Positions 16,719-26,156 are shown, numbered from the stretch's first letter. The stretch is DNA of 64,000 bases from Clostridia bacterium (GCA_017621735.1 JAGASM010000032.1:29379-93378); one strand, 5' to 3'. Notes: generated by a model from the sequence alone, not told the origin. Made by a program: numbers and translations.

Positions 16719-18056
16719 TTATCTTTGATAACGGTCGAGATTCCCTTGCAATTCCGTCGTCTTTGTGGACACGATGCTGCTGACGTTTCCGCTGTTACGC
16801 ATATCGTTGACGATTCCGCGGAATGCACTGGAAAATTCGGGATAAGCGATCGTACCGGGACGCGTTTTTCCCGTCTTGTTCAACTGATCGTAAAGGAGGA
16901 ATTCGGGAGATCCGGGCGTATAGTTTTTCACCGTGATCGCCGATTGACGTGCGGGGATCATCCCCGTTGCGTCCGTAATGGATACCGAACTTTCGGTGGA
17001 AACGAGCCATTCCAAAACGAGAGCCGCCTGTTCGGTTGCACGGCATTGCGTCGTCATGCCGAACGACCAACTTCCCGTCGCGGACGCCGCTTGGTTTGCC
17101 CCGCCCTTCGGATAGGGAAGAATTCCCCAGTCGTCGCCCAACTGTTCTCTGTACTTATTTCTGATTTCGGGAATCGACCAACCGCTGGAAAGGTACATCG
17201 CATACTTGCCCGTGTAGAAGCCGACGTCGGACGCATCGTAAGACGTATAGCCGCTGTCTACCCAGTTTCTGATCTTTTGGAACGCCGCAACCGTAAACGG
17301 GGAGTTGAGATATCCCGTTGCCGTCATACCGTCTTCGGAGAGGAAGGTGCCCCCCTGTGCCAAAATGAAGGGATAAAGGAGGTAAGTTGCCGTTTCGTCC
17401 GCCGCTTTGTAAAGTTGCAAATCGACGGGAAGATCGCATCTGCCCTTCAAACTGTTACAAATGTCTTCAAATTCCGCAACCGTCCAAGCGTTGTCCGCCG
17501 TCATGTTTTCTACGCGTCCCAAAAGCCCTGCGTTGCGGAAGATCGCCTTGTTGTAGTAGATGCCCGCGCTAGATTCTTGGATCGGAAGCCCGAACAAACC
17601 GCCTTCGTAGGTGTTTTTGCTAATTTCAAAGAAGTCGTTTTGCGTTTCCTCGGAGATCAATTCGCTGACGTCCGCCAAAATTCCCGCTTCCGCATAACTC
17701 CACGTGTTGGGCGCGTCGAACGTTACGATGTCGGGGAGAGTGCCTTGGTTGAGCATATTTCCGAGTTCCGTTTCGTAACCCGTACCCGTCGTGGAACGGG
17801 GATTGTAGTTGACGCGAACGCGGATCTTGTTGTCTTTTGCCGTTTGGCTTGCGTTAAATTCGTCGGTGATACGGTTGTACGCCATTCCTTCCGGCGATTG
17901 TTGCGCAACGTGTACCATGATCTTGATAATCGTGTTGCCCGATTCGTCTACGGTGGGTTCATCCCCGCCGCCGGGGCCTTCGCCACAACCGAACAAGGTT
18001 GCGCCCAACGAAAGGGCAAGTACTCCGCTCAAAAGCGTACATAATTTCTTTTTCAT
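16719..18056 (-). CDS. Extracellular sugar-binding lipoprotein (family 1, MalE/UgpB-like)
   Basis: 445 residues with lipobox LFGC (Cys24). The fold-1 solute-binding features include TLPDIVTFDAPNTWSYAEAG near residue 105, YYNKAIFRNAG (the hinge strand common to sugar-binding proteins) and a tail matching ExxF..... It captures the sugar outside the membrane and delivers it to the two downstream permeases. It starts directly where the LacI gene stops (18057), so it is co-transcribed. Fructose or fructo-oligosaccharide as ligand is inferred from the surrounding GH32 genes and fructokinase; the sequence itself does not fix the specificity. Confidence 0.92.
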   Translation of the reverse strand: MKKKLCTLLSGVLALSLGATLFGCGEGPGGGDEPTVDESGNTIIKIMVHVAQQSPEGMAYNRITDEFNASQTAKDNKIRVRVNYNPRSTTGTGYETELGNMLNQGTLPDIVTFDAPNTWSYAEAGILADVSELISEETQNDFFEISKNTYEGGLFGLPIQESSAGIYYNKAIFRNAGLLGRVENMTADNAWTVAEFEDICNSLKGRCDLPVDLQLYKAADETATYLLYPFILAQGGTFLSEDGMTATGYLNSPFTVAAFQKIRNWVDSGYTSYDASDVGFYTGKYAMYLSSGWSIPEIRNKYREQLGDDWGILPYPKGGANQAASATGSWSFGMTTQCRATEQAALVLEWLVSTESSVSITDATGMIPARQSAITVKNYTPGSPEFLLYDQLNKTGKTRPGTIAYPEFSSAFRGIVNDMRNSGNVSSIVSTKTTELQGNLDRYQR

Positions 18057-19049
18057 CTATTTTTCCTCCTGCTTATTTTCTATTTGTTTTTGATCGTAGC
18101 AAACAAATTTTGCTTCGAGAACGGTTTTTTGCGGGGTTTCTTCCCCTTTGATTTTTTTCAAGATGAGTTCTACCGCCTTTCTTCCGAGCGCCTCGATCGG
18201 CTGTTCGACGTAGGCGATTTTATCTTTGAGTTCCCCCGTCTTTACTTGCACCCCGTCGTAGGACGCAACTTTCAGTTGGTCGGGAATGGAAATGCCGTTC
18301 CCTTGGCAATGACGGAAAATAAGGTTTGTCATCGTGTCCCCGGAAACGAAGATTCCGTCCAAATCGGGATGGTCTTCAAACAGCGACCGGACGAACGGCT
18401 GCTCTCCGCCGTGCTCGATGACTTCGCTCCGCACGATGGCGGGAAGCCCGTATTTCTCCATTACTTGTCGGTATGCGCGTTCCCGCTCGGTAACTTCCGA
18501 TTCGACGAGCGGCTTTCCGCCGAGGTAGGCGATCTTTTTACAACCGCTTTCCACGAGCCACTCGCAGGCTTGGAAGGAAGACTCGAAGTTGTTGCTCGTA
18601 ACAAAGGGAACGTCCTCGAAATGACGGTCGATGGACACGACGGGATAATTTTTCAACGCTTCCGCTTTGTAATCGTAGTGGGTAACGAAGATGATGCCGT
18701 CGACGTCCTTCCGCTTTAACTTTTCGATCATCGCATACTCTTTGCTTTGACGGTTTTGACTGCTGGAAACGAGAAGAGAATATCCGTTTTTATCCAACTC
18801 GTCCTCTACGTAATAGGCAAGTTTCGCGAAAAACGCATGGTCGATGACGGGTACGAGCAGTGCAACGATTTTGTTTTCTTTTTTCCGAAAACTAACCGCC
18901 AACGAATTGCGTTGATAATTCAGCGCCCGTATGGCATTGAGTACGTTTTCGCGCGTTTCTTCGCTGACGCCTTTTTCCCCGTTTAGCACGCGGGAAACGG
19001 TTCCGAGCCCCACGCCCGCTTGACGCGCCACGTCTTTGATGCTAGCCAT
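18057..19049 (-). CDS. LacI-family repressor of the fructan locus
   Basis: 330 residues. The N-terminus MASIKDVARQAGVGLGTVSR is a textbook LacI helix-turn-helix followed by the hinge helix (VLNGEKGVSEETRENV). The effector domain contains IVALLVPVIDHAFFAKL and DGIFVSGDTMTNLIF. Its gene is embedded between the anchored GH32 and the binding protein, one base after the GH32 stop. The three GGAAACGTTTCC palindromes in the locus have the CG-centred form bound by LacI/GalR proteins with this type of recognition helix, which makes them its likely targets. The inducer is probably fructose or a fructose phosphate, by inference. Confidence 0.93.
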   Translation of the reverse strand: MASIKDVARQAGVGLGTVSRVLNGEKGVSEETRENVLNAIRALNYQRNSLAVSFRKKENKIVALLVPVIDHAFFAKLAYYVEDELDKNGYSLLVSSSQNRQSKEYAMIEKLKRKDVDGIIFVTHYDYKAEALKNYPVVSIDRHFEDVPFVTSNNFESSFQACEWLVESGCKKIAYLGGKPLVESEVTERERAYRQVMEKYGLPAIVRSEVIEHGGEQPFVRSLFEDHPDLDGIFVSGDTMTNLIFRHCQGNGISIPDQLKVASYDGVQVKTGELKDKIAYVEQPIEALGRKAVELILKKIKGEETPQKTVLEAKFVCYDQKQIENKQEEK

Positions 19050-19050
19050 A

Positions 19051-22000
19051 TTATTTTACCTTCTTATTTTTATTGCGCTTGATGATGACCACCGTCAAAA
19101 TGGCGATCAATGCCGCCGCCTCTACGCCGCCGACGACGTAGAAGAGGATATCTCCCCAGCCCTTTTCGTCTTTGGGATCTTCAACGACAACCGTCGTAGG
19201 TGCAATAATACTGAACGCCGTGCGCGCGTCCCCTTCCAAAATGACGGCGGCGGTATTAAGACCTTCGATGAGGAATTCCTTTTGAATGGTCAAGACGCCG
19301 TTTTGTACCGTGTACGCGCTCTCGGGAAGGCTCGTGCCGTTGAGTTCCACCCCGACGATCTTGCTTGCGCCGACGTTGATATTGACGTTGGTAAGCTGCG
19401 TCAAAATAACGTCGTTGATCAAAAGGGAGGTTTCGGAAACGGTAACGGTCAATTCTTCCGTTCCGAATGCCGTCATCACAACAAAGGTGTAATCCCCTTG
19501 CGGCAACGTCTTTAAGTATGCCGAACAAAGAATTAAGGTACTGCCGCTTTGCGTTACGTACTGCATCGGTACGGGCGCGTTGTTTTGCGTGAAGTTGTAT
19601 ACCGCCGAAACGTAACTGTCCGTCGAAAGATGTAAGGTTACGTCCGATCCGTTAAAGACGTATTCTCCGTCGTAAAGAGCAAAGCAGTCTACGTTTATAA
19701 AGGTCGCCTTGCCGTTAAAGACGTTGAGTCCGACGTACCCTTCCTCCAAAGCAGTTTCAGACGTAAACGTTCCGATCAAGTTGCCGTTAAAGTAATAAGA
19801 AAATTCATTTCCGCTTGCAACGATACGGAGGGTTACCTGCTCGTGCGAACCGACGTTGGCGCTCAAATGTTGCCCGCTCGGCGACCACACTTTGGCAATT
19901 TGCGCGTTGCGGTCGTAGTTTGCCGCAAAGTAATTTTGCATGTTTTCATCCGCACGGAACACGATTGCCGCCGCAGTCGCTTCTCTGACGGAAACGGTCG
20001 TTTCAATTGCGAAATCTCCGTACGTTTCATTTGAAAGAAGGAACCCGTCGCCCGACGATTGACCGACGATGCCGTCCGTCGTTGCGTGCCATTCGCCCGT
20101 TCTGACGCCGTTTACCGAGAATGCAATGCCGTTCGTATCCGCATAGCCCGTAATGACTTGCACTGCGATTTGTTTTTTGTCAATGACCTCACCGCCGACG
20201 ACGAGCGTTGCCGTAACCGTCGTTTCTCCGCTTGCAAGGGCGGAAATGGTCGCGCCGTTTTCCGTAGGCGTAAGCGCGATGACGGCGTCGTCCTCAATCT
20301 CCCACTCTACGCCCGATTGCGTTCCGCTGACGTATGCGAAAATTTCCGTCTCCGTCGTAATGCCCGTATCCAAGGTTACCGATTCGGAAGAAAGGGTAAG
20401 TTTTCCTTCTTCGGAAAGAGGACGGTAAACGGATGCGATCTTTTCGATTTTGCAGTCTACGATCGCGCTTTCTTCTCCGTCGACGAAAAATTCCAACCCG
20501 TCCGAACAGTAATTTGCGTACGTCGTCGCGTAGAACACTTGCGTATCGTCTTCGCAGAACATTTCCAACCCGTTCCAATCGAGGAGAACGGTCATTTCGT
20601 ACGCGCCGTCCACTTTGACGAAATCGTGAATGCCCGTGGAGTATAATTCGCTATAACGGCCGAGGGAAGTTCCGGCTGCCGCGGTGTTTCTGCGGTCGAG
20701 ATAGTACCCGAGTTCCTTGTCGAACCCTACTTCGGTATATTCGTCCTCGCCGACGAATACGCGGAACCCGAAACGGTCTGCATCCGTTTGAACGCTTGCC
20801 GTAATTTTGACGGTATTTCCCGATACGTTTGCTAAAATATTGTCATCTTCTGCCGCAACCGTTTGGTTTTCCACCTCAAACACGGTTTCGGAAATACTGT
20901 CCAACGAAATGGGCGTTTGTCTTAAAAGATATACCCCTTCGCGTTCGGTCAAAGAGTACTCGACGGGAATCGTCATACCCCCGTTCCAAAGGGAACGAAT
21001 CCCCGCTTGCGCGCCCGTATCCGTACAAGCGTATTGCTCGCCGAATACCCATTGATGGCGATCCATCGGGGGTTGATGTCCCGGTTGACCCGCATACCAA
21101 CTGATGCCAACGACTTTGCCGTTATAAATGCTGTTTGCGTTGTCGATATAGAACGTTTGCGTCGCATACGATGCGTTCGCGTTGTCCAAGTCGAAAATCT
21201 TTACGTCGCTCGCTTGCGTCGTGTCCGACGTCAAGTTTACCCCAAATTGATCGACAAAGGTAATTTGCCCGCCCGAATAAGTCAAGTCGCCGACAAGGTA
21301 AGCGATTCCGCCGATGTTGATGACCCACTTTTCTTCCGATCCGATGGGAAGTTTGTAAATGTCGGGGCATTCCGCATAAATGGGAAGATCCCCCGCGAAC
21401 GACCAGTCGGTGAGGTTGGTCGAAACGTAAAAGCGCAACTGTCCGCCGCCGACGATAATTCCCCAAACACCCTCTTCAATTTGGAAGACTTTGGGATCGC
21501 GGAAGGTATTTCCTTCGGCAACCGTATCCCCGTTGATGATGACCTTATGCTTGATGAAGGAGATTCCCCCGTCCAAACTGTACGCCATCCACTGGTCTTG
21601 GTCGGAACTGCCGTCCGCCCAACCGTCTTCCGTATAATAGATGATAAGGTTTTTAGAACCGTCGTACTCGCCGACCATCAAACTGTCAAACAAACCGCTG
21701 ATGTTTTCGTTGTCGATATACGCCGAACCCGACCACATGTAACTTCCGTCGAGCGGAAGAAGCGCAAGGGGAAGGTTTTCCCACGTGAGGAGGTCGGTCG
21801 AACGCGCGTGTCCCCAGTACATATCCCCCCAGAACTTTTGGAAGGGTTCCGTTTGATAATACAAATGATAATACTCGCCGTCAAAGAAAAGCCCGTTCGG
21901 ATCGTTGTTCCATCCGCTAAACGGAGCGTAATGGTATTGATTGCGGTACAATTCGGTATAACGGGTAAAATCCGTTTCTCCGTAGTAAATTTCCCCGAAC

Positions 22001-22608
22001 GATACTTCGGAAGCGTACACGTTCATACCGATCGCACCGCCCTCGTACGTTACCGTTCCCTTTTCGCCGAGATCGACGTTTTTAAGGGAAATGGCGTTGT
22101 CGTAATCAAAACGTAAAATATCGTCTACGTAGCACTTGACGGTGGGATCTTCTCCGCCCGTTACCGCAACTTTCAAGTAAAATTCCGATTTAGCGGACAC
22201 TCTTCCTTTGACGCGATCCAACTCCGCCACTGCAAAAGTGTTGTGCCCGATATAAAAGTCTTCCTTCAAAACGGTCGCGGAATAAGCCCCGTCCGTATTC
22301 GTAAAGTACATGAGTTTAACGCGGTTATCGCGGCGGTCAACGTTTAATACGAATGCACCGTCTTCGGTGATACCGAATGCAACGCCTGCCGCTTGCCCGT
22401 TTACAAAACGCGCGCGAATGGTATAAACGAAACTGTCGTCCTTTCCATACGTCTTTTCAAGCGACGTGATATCGTCCCCTTCCGCACTCATGGAAAAAGG
22501 ATCCGCCGTTTCCGCATGCACCGAAACGGAATAGGCGAAAAGCCCCGTGGAAACCAACAGTGCGAACGCCAAGATAAAGAATAAAATCTTTCTCAATTTT
22601 ACCGTCAT
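19051..22608 (-). CDS. Membrane-anchored extracellular GH32 fructanase (levanase/inulinase-like)
   Basis: 1185 residues with an N-terminal signal peptide (cleavage near VHAET, residue 33) and a C-terminal membrane helix (FYVVGGVEAAALIAILTVVII) followed by a Lys/Arg stop-transfer tail. Residues about 35-210 form a beta-sandwich, and GH32 starts near 220. Catalytic residues are complete: Asp236 in WNNDPNG, Asp371 in FRDP, Glu413 in AECPD. Next come a second beta-sandwich, a Big_2-like Ig domain (about 750-830), a CBM66/levanase-type module (about 840-985; FRADENMQNYFAANYD) and one more Ig-like domain. It would cut fructan at the cell surface, feeding the adjacent transporter. RBS GAGGGAAATATT precedes the ATG. 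Confidence 0.94.
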   Translation of the reverse strand: MTVKLRKILFFILAFALLVSTGLFAYSVSVHAETADPFSMSAEGDDITSLEKTYGKDDSFVYTIRARFVNGQAAGVAFGITEDGAFVLNVDRRDNRVKLMYFTNTDGAYSATVLKEDFYIGHNTFAVAELDRVKGRVSAKSEFYLKVAVTGGEDPTVKCYVDDILRFDYDNAISLKNVDLGEKGTVTYEGGAIGMNVYASEVSFGEIYYGETDFTRYTELYRNQYHYAPFSGWNNDPNGLFFDGEYYHLYYQTEPFQKFWGDMYWGHARSTDLLTWENLPLALLPLDGSYMWSGSAYIDNENISGLFDSLMVGEYDGSKNLIIYYTEDGWADGSSDQDQWMAYSLDGGISFIKHKVIINGDTVAEGNTFRDPKVFQIEEGVWGIIVGGGQLRFYVSTNLTDWSFAGDLPIYAECPDIYKLPIGSEEKWVINIGGIAYLVGDLTYSGGQITFVDQFGVNLTSDTTQASDVKIFDLDNANASYATQTFYIDNANSIYNGKVVGISWYAGQPGHQPPMDRHQWVFGEQYACTDTGAQAGIRSLWNGGMTIPVEYSLTEREGVYLLRQTPISLDSISETVFEVENQTVAAEDDNILANVSGNTVKITASVQTDADRFGFRVFVGEDEYTEVGFDKELGYYLDRRNTAAAGTSLGRYSELYSTGIHDFVKVDGAYEMTVLLDWNGLEMFCEDDTQVFYATTYANYCSDGLEFFVDGEESAIVDCKIEKIASVYRPLSEEGKLTLSSESVTLDTGITTETEIFAYVSGTQSGVEWEIEDDAVIALTPTENGATISALASGETTVTATLVVGGEVIDKKQIAVQVITGYADTNGIAFSVNGVRTGEWHATTDGIVGQSSGDGFLLSNETYGDFAIETTVSVREATAAAIVFRADENMQNYFAANYDRNAQIAKVWSPSGQHLSANVGSHEQVTLRIVASGNEFSYYFNGNLIGTFTSETALEEGYVGLNVFNGKATFINVDCFALYDGEYVFNGSDVTLHLSTDSYVSAVYNFTQNNAPVPMQYVTQSGSTLILCSAYLKTLPQGDYTFVVMTAFGTEELTVTVSETSLLINDVILTQLTNVNINVGASKIVGVELNGTSLPESAYTVQNGVLTIQKEFLIEGLNTAAVILEGDARTAFSIIAPTTVVVEDPKDEKGWGDILFYVVGGVEAAALIAILTVVIIKRNKNKKVK

Positions 22609-22622
22609 AATATTTCCCTCAC

Positions 22623-23522
22623 TTAATTTAGCAATTTTTTAACTTCTTCTCGGTTGGGCAACGCTTCGGTTGCGCCGTGTTTCGTCGTTGCAAGTGCGCC
22701 GCATACGTTTGCAAACGAAAGGATCTGCCGCGCGTCCGTAACTCCTCTATCGATTTGCGCAAGCGCGCCCGCATAAAACGCGTCGCCCGCGCCCGTCGTA
22801 TCCGTTACCTGTACGCAAATGCTGGGACAAGTCGTCGCAACTCCGTTTTCGTATAAAACCGATCCGTGTTTGCCGAGCGTTACAAAAACCTTTCTTCCCA
22901 TCGAAAGCCGTTTGAGTTCCGCTTCCCGCTTTTCTCCAAAAAAGAGCGCCGCTTCGTCTTCACTTAATTTCAAAACGTCCGCACGGGAAAGCCACCCTGT
23001 GTAAATTTCCTTCGCCTCTTCCGCGCTTTGGAAGATGTCTTCGCGGTAGTTAACGTCAAAACTGACCTTCTTTCCGTTTGCCTTTGCAAAGGCATACGCC
23101 CATTCGGCAAACGCGCGCCCCTCTTCTTCGCTCAACATTAAAGATCCGATATGAACGAGATCTGCTTGCAAGATCAACGGCTCGGCGTCGGATGCGGAAA
23201 GTGCGTAGTCTGCCGTATGATTGCGCAAAAAGGAAAAACTACGTTCGCCTTCCTCATTCAACGTAACGAACGCGATCGTCGTATTGCGCGTTTCGTCCCG
23301 TTTTACGTGCTCCGAAAGCCCCTCTTCTTCCGCATACGCTTTCAAAAAATCCCCTACTTCGTCTTGCCCCACACAGCCAAGAAAGGAAACTTCTCCCCCA
23401 AGCCGCGCAACGCCGACCGCAACGTTAAACGGCGCACCGCCCGCAAAGCATTCAAGTTCCACGTGCCTGCCTCGCTTTGTTCCGATCATATCCGCAAGAA
23501 TTTCTCCGATACTCAATATCAC
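22623..23522 (-). CDS. scrK: Fructokinase (PfkB family)
   Basis: 299 residues. It phosphorylates intracellular fructose released by the GH32 enzymes. The N-terminal PfkB strand (ILSIGEILADMIG), the sugar-binding GGAPFNVAVGVARLG near residue 28, and the C-terminal DTTGAGDAFYAGA signature with the catalytic Asp are all present. The start is a GTG (23520-23522), eight bases after AAGAGG; no ATG fits. It is the first gene after the double-operator promoter at 23555-23640, and the GH32 gene follows after 14 bp. GGAPFN and DTTGAGD are typical of bacterial fructokinases rather than ribokinases. Confidence 0.92.
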   Translation of the reverse strand: MILSIGEILADMIGTKRGRHVELECFAGGAPFNVAVGVARLGGEVSFLGCVGQDEVGDFLKAYAEEEGLSEHVKRDETRNTTIAFVTLNEEGERSFSFLRNHTADYALSASDAEPLILQADLVHIGSLMLSEEEGRAFAEWAYAFAKANGKKVSFDVNYREDIFQSAEEAKEIYTGWLSRADVLKLSEDEAALFFGEKREAELKRLSMGRKVFVTLGKHGSVLYENGVATTCPSICVQVTDTTGAGDAFYAGALAQIDRGVTDARQILSFANVCGALATTKHGATEALPNREEVKKLLN

Positions 23523-23554
23523 GTTCTTACCTCTTTATTTTTCCGCTCTTTAAG

Positions 23555-23568
23555 TGGAAACGTTTCCA
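23555..23568. promoter_or_regulatory. LacI operator 1 of the fructan operon
   Basis: TGGAAACGTTTCCA, a perfect 14-bp palindrome, lies 33 bp upstream of the fructokinase start and 33 bp from operator 2 (centre to centre), three helical turns, so both can be bound on the same face. Confidence 0.88.
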
Positions 23569-23587
23569 ATTTTTTCTAAAAAATATA

Positions 23588-23601
23588 TGGAAACGTTTCC
23601 A
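23588..23601. promoter_or_regulatory. LacI operator 2 of the fructan operon
   Basis: A second perfect TGGAAACGTTTCCA, ten bases downstream of the -10 box (23612-23617), so it overlaps or abuts the transcription start. Confidence 0.9.
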
Positions 23602-23611
23602 TTACAGTTTG

Positions 23612-23640
23612 ATTATATCACTCTTATCCCTATCTGTCAA
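23612..23640 (-). promoter_or_regulatory. Consensus sigma-A promoter of the fructan operon
   Basis: On the minus strand, TTGACA (23635-23640) and TATAAT (23612-23617) are 17 bp apart. The AGAGTGATATAATCA core is the same as in the ribokinase promoter at 2937. It drives the fructokinase-to-GH32 set, ending at the terminator at 4468. Confidence 0.92.
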
Positions 23641-23782
23641 CGATTTTTCCCTATGAATATAAAATTTGTAAAATAATTGACATTTTTTCTCGAACGGGTT
23701 ATGTCTTTCCATTATATAGAGAACGTAAATGACTGAAAGCCCGTCGATTTCGCCGTTTTTGCGCCGTCAAACGGCAATAAAC

Positions 23783-23810
23783 TCCCCCTCGACGCTGCCG
23801 AGGGGGGATT
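23783..23810 (-). terminator. Possible terminator hairpin after the EF-G-like gene
   Basis: CCCCCTCG/CGAGGGGG-type stem (about 23783-23807) directly follows the stop codon at 23814 on the minus strand. The tail (GTTTATTG) has only a weak T-run, and a second small hairpin (GCCGTTTGACGGC) follows. Confidence 0.5.
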
Positions 23811-23813
23811 CGT

Positions 23814-25856
23814 TTACCTATTCAATCCTTGTAAAACGGTATCGGGTGCTTGTTCATAGCGGAGGAATGCTTCGGAGAATTTTCCCCTTCCTTGTGTCAT
23901 CGAGCGCAAACTCGTTGCATACGTCAAGATTTCCGCCTTCGGGGCTTCCGCCGTGATAATTTGCATATCGTCTTGCGCGTCCATGCCCATAATGCGGCCT
24001 CTGCGCTTGTTCAAATCGCCCAAAACGTCGCCGAGATACTGTTCGGGAACGGCAATTCTCAATTTGGAAATAGGCTCCAAGAGGACGGGGGACGCGTTTT
24101 TCAACCCTTCCTTAAACGCAATTTCCGCCGCCGACTTAAACGCCGCTTCCGACGAGTCGACGTCGTGATAACTTCCGTCGTACAATACCGCTTTTACGCG
24201 AATGACGGGGTATCCCGCAAGTACGCCGTGAGGCAAGCACTCGATAATCCCCTTTTCGACCGCAGGAATATACTGTTTGGGAACGGCGCCGCCGACGACC
24301 TCTTCTGCAAATTCAAAATCGCTCTCGCACGGTTCAAAACGCATTTTACAATGCCCGTATTGTCCGTGTCCGCCCGTTTGCTTTTTGTATTTTCCTTCCG
24401 CCGTGGAAGATTTGCGGATCGTTTCTTTGTATGCAATCTTCGGCGTGCGGAGATCGGCATCCGCACCAAATTTGGATTTGAGTTTTTTGCAAATGACGTC
24501 GAGGTGAATTTCACCCTGTCCGCCGATAAGCGTTTCGAGCGTATCGGGATTCTTTTCTACCGAGAAACTCTTATCCTCTTCCGCAAGACGGGAAAGTCCC
24601 GCAAACACTTTGTCTTCCGTACCCTGCACTTTGGCGTATACCGCCATGTGAAGAACGGGCTTGGGGAATACGATTTCGTCGAATTTTACGGGCGTGTTTT
24701 CATCACAAAGGGTGTCGCCCGTTCCCGTATTTGCAAGTTTAGAAACGGCACCGATATCGCCTGCGACAAGTTCGCTGACAGGCTCTTGCTTTTTCCCTTT
24801 GACAAGATAAATGGCGTTAATACGCTCTTGCGCGCCCGTATTTGCGTTGAGCACCGTCATGCCCGTGCGCAAAACGCCACGGCAAACGCGGATGTAGTTG
24901 AGTTTTCCGACAAACGGGTCAACCGCCGTCTTAAATACTTGCGCCGCAAGCGGTTTGTCTTCTTTGCAAGTAACGGCAACAAGTTCATCCTTCAAAAGGT
25001 CGACTGCGGGAAGCGCCTTGCGCTCTGCCGCCTGCGGGACGTATTTGACGATTTCGTTCATGAGGTTTTTTACCCCGCGGTTTAACAGCGCGCTTCCCGC
25101 CATGACGGGCATAACCGTCATGTTGAAAATACCCATGCGAATTCCGTGGATGGTTTCGTCCTGCGTGAGTTTTCCTTCCTCGAAATACTTTTCAAGGAGT
25201 ACGTCGTCGTTTTCCGCCGCCGTTTCCATGAGCGCGAACTGCATTTCGTCCACCGCCGCGCGCATATCGTCCGGAATCGGAATTTCTTCCGGCCCGAGGT
25301 TGGTAAAGCGATACGCCTTTTCGGTCAATGCGTTGATCATGCCCACCATCTTGTTCCCTTCCATGATAGGAAGTTGAATGGGAGCGATGGAGCCGTGATA
25401 CTTTTCGCGGAGCGCCGCAACCGTACCCGCATAATCGGCGTTTTCTTTATCCATGCCGTTGATGAAGATGATCGTCGGCTTTTTCAAGTGCGTACACTGC
25501 GCAATCGCCTTTTCCGCGCCGACCGAAACGTTGCCGTTCGCACCCGTTACAACGAGCGCGGCACCGCACGCACGGAGCGCCTGATGAATTTCACCTTCAA
25601 AATCGTAAAAACCGGGAACGTCGATCAGGTTGAGTTTGGTTTCTTTCCAAATAGTATGTGAAACGGAGAGGGAAACGGACATCTTCCGTGCGATTTCTTG
25701 CTCGTCAAAGTCGGATACGGTATTCCCCTGTTCGATTTTGCCCATACGCTCAATCGATCCGCCGTTAAAAAGCATTGCTTCGCAGAGAGTTGTCTTTCCC
25801 TCGCCACTGTGTCCGATAATTGCTACGTTACGAATATCTTTTGCTGAAATGCCCAT
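23814..25856 (-). CDS. EF-G-like translational GTPase (paralogue of FusA)
   Basis: 680 residues from the ATG at 25856, preceded by AAAGGGG. The longer frame to 25889 would begin inside the -10 box, so it is rejected. Domain order is that of elongation factor G: GTPase domain, domain II, and the GQGEIHLDVICKKL strand, GGHGQYGH loop and C-terminal YATSLRSMTQGRG typical of domains III-V. G motifs diverge: the P-loop is GHSGEGKTT (EF-G has GHIDAGKTT), the G3 motif is DVPGFYDF, so the catalytic His is Phe, and G4 is NGMDKEN. This matches the EF-G-like paralogue class rather than the housekeeping factor. Its role is unknown. It has its own promoter and is not linked to str-operon genes. Confidence 0.9.
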   Translation of the reverse strand: MGISAKDIRNVAIIGHSGEGKTTLCEAMLFNGGSIERMGKIEQGNTVSDFDEQEIARKMSVSLSVSHTIWKETKLNLIDVPGFYDFEGEIHQALRACGAALVVTGANGNVSVGAEKAIAQCTHLKKPTIIFINGMDKENADYAGTVAALREKYHGSIAPIQLPIMEGNKMVGMINALTEKAYRFTNLGPEEIPIPDDMRAAVDEMQFALMETAAENDDVLLEKYFEEGKLTQDETIHGIRMGIFNMTVMPVMAGSALLNRGVKNLMNEIVKYVPQAAERKALPAVDLLKDELVAVTCKEDKPLAAQVFKTAVDPFVGKLNYIRVCRGVLRTGMTVLNANTGAQERINAIYLVKGKKQEPVSELVAGDIGAVSKLANTGTGDTLCDENTPVKFDEIVFPKPVLHMAVYAKVQGTEDKVFAGLSRLAEEDKSFSVEKNPDTLETLIGGQGEIHLDVICKKLKSKFGADADLRTPKIAYKETIRKSSTAEGKYKKQTGGHGQYGHCKMRFEPCESDFEFAEEVVGGAVPKQYIPAVEKGIIECLPHGVLAGYPVIRVKAVLYDGSYHDVDSSEAAFKSAAEIAFKEGLKNASPVLLEPISKLRIAVPEQYLGDVLGDLNKRRGRIMGMDAQDDMQIITAEAPKAEILTYATSLRSMTQGRGKFSEAFLRYEQAPDTVLQGLNR

Positions 25857-25887
25857 AAGATAATTCCCCTTTACATATGATACTTCC

Positions 25888-25915
25888 ATTATATCGTATT
25901 TTTGCGAAAAATCAA
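25888..25915 (-). promoter_or_regulatory. Sigma-A promoter of the EF-G-like gene
   Basis: TTGATT (25910-25915) and TATAAT (25888-25893), spacer 16 bp, face the ATG at 25856. Confidence 0.75.
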
Positions 25916-25996
25916 GAGTGAATGGAAAAATAATTTCATATTTTGTGATATTTTTCCAAATTTACCGCAATCCCCTTTGTGCAAAGCGCAAAAAAA

Positions 25997-26025
25997 AATA
26001 CGAACCAAAACGCGGGCTCGTATTT
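25997..26025 (-). terminator. Duplicate copy of the mscS terminator
   Basis: The hairpin AATACGAGCCC...TTCGTATT with flanking T-run (minus strand) is the second copy of the terminator at 26129-26156, carried by the tandem duplication. Confidence 0.7.
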
Positions 26026-26128
26026 TTCCGTTTTACAATTAGCCGTTTTTGACGGTAACGTCCAACTTGTTGTAAGGAATTTCAATCCCTTGCTCGTCAA
26101 ACGCCTTCTTTACCCCCTTTCACAAAAA

Positions 26129-26156
26129 AATACGAACCCAAACGCGGGCTCGTATT
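26129..26156 (-). terminator. Rho-independent terminator of mscS
   Basis: AATACGAGCCC pairs with GGGTTCGTATT (minus strand), followed by a T7 run. It starts 12 bases after the mscS stop at 26169. Confidence 0.85.

Noticed and set aside
19036..19515. Plus-strand frames opposite the GH32, lipoprotein and subtilisin genes
   Set aside because: These long plus-strand frames lie antisense to well-supported genes, are Arg/Val-rich composition artefacts and have no RBS or family motifs.
25857..25889. Longer N-terminus of the EF-G-like protein
   Set aside because: The upstream ATG lies in the -10 box of its own promoter.
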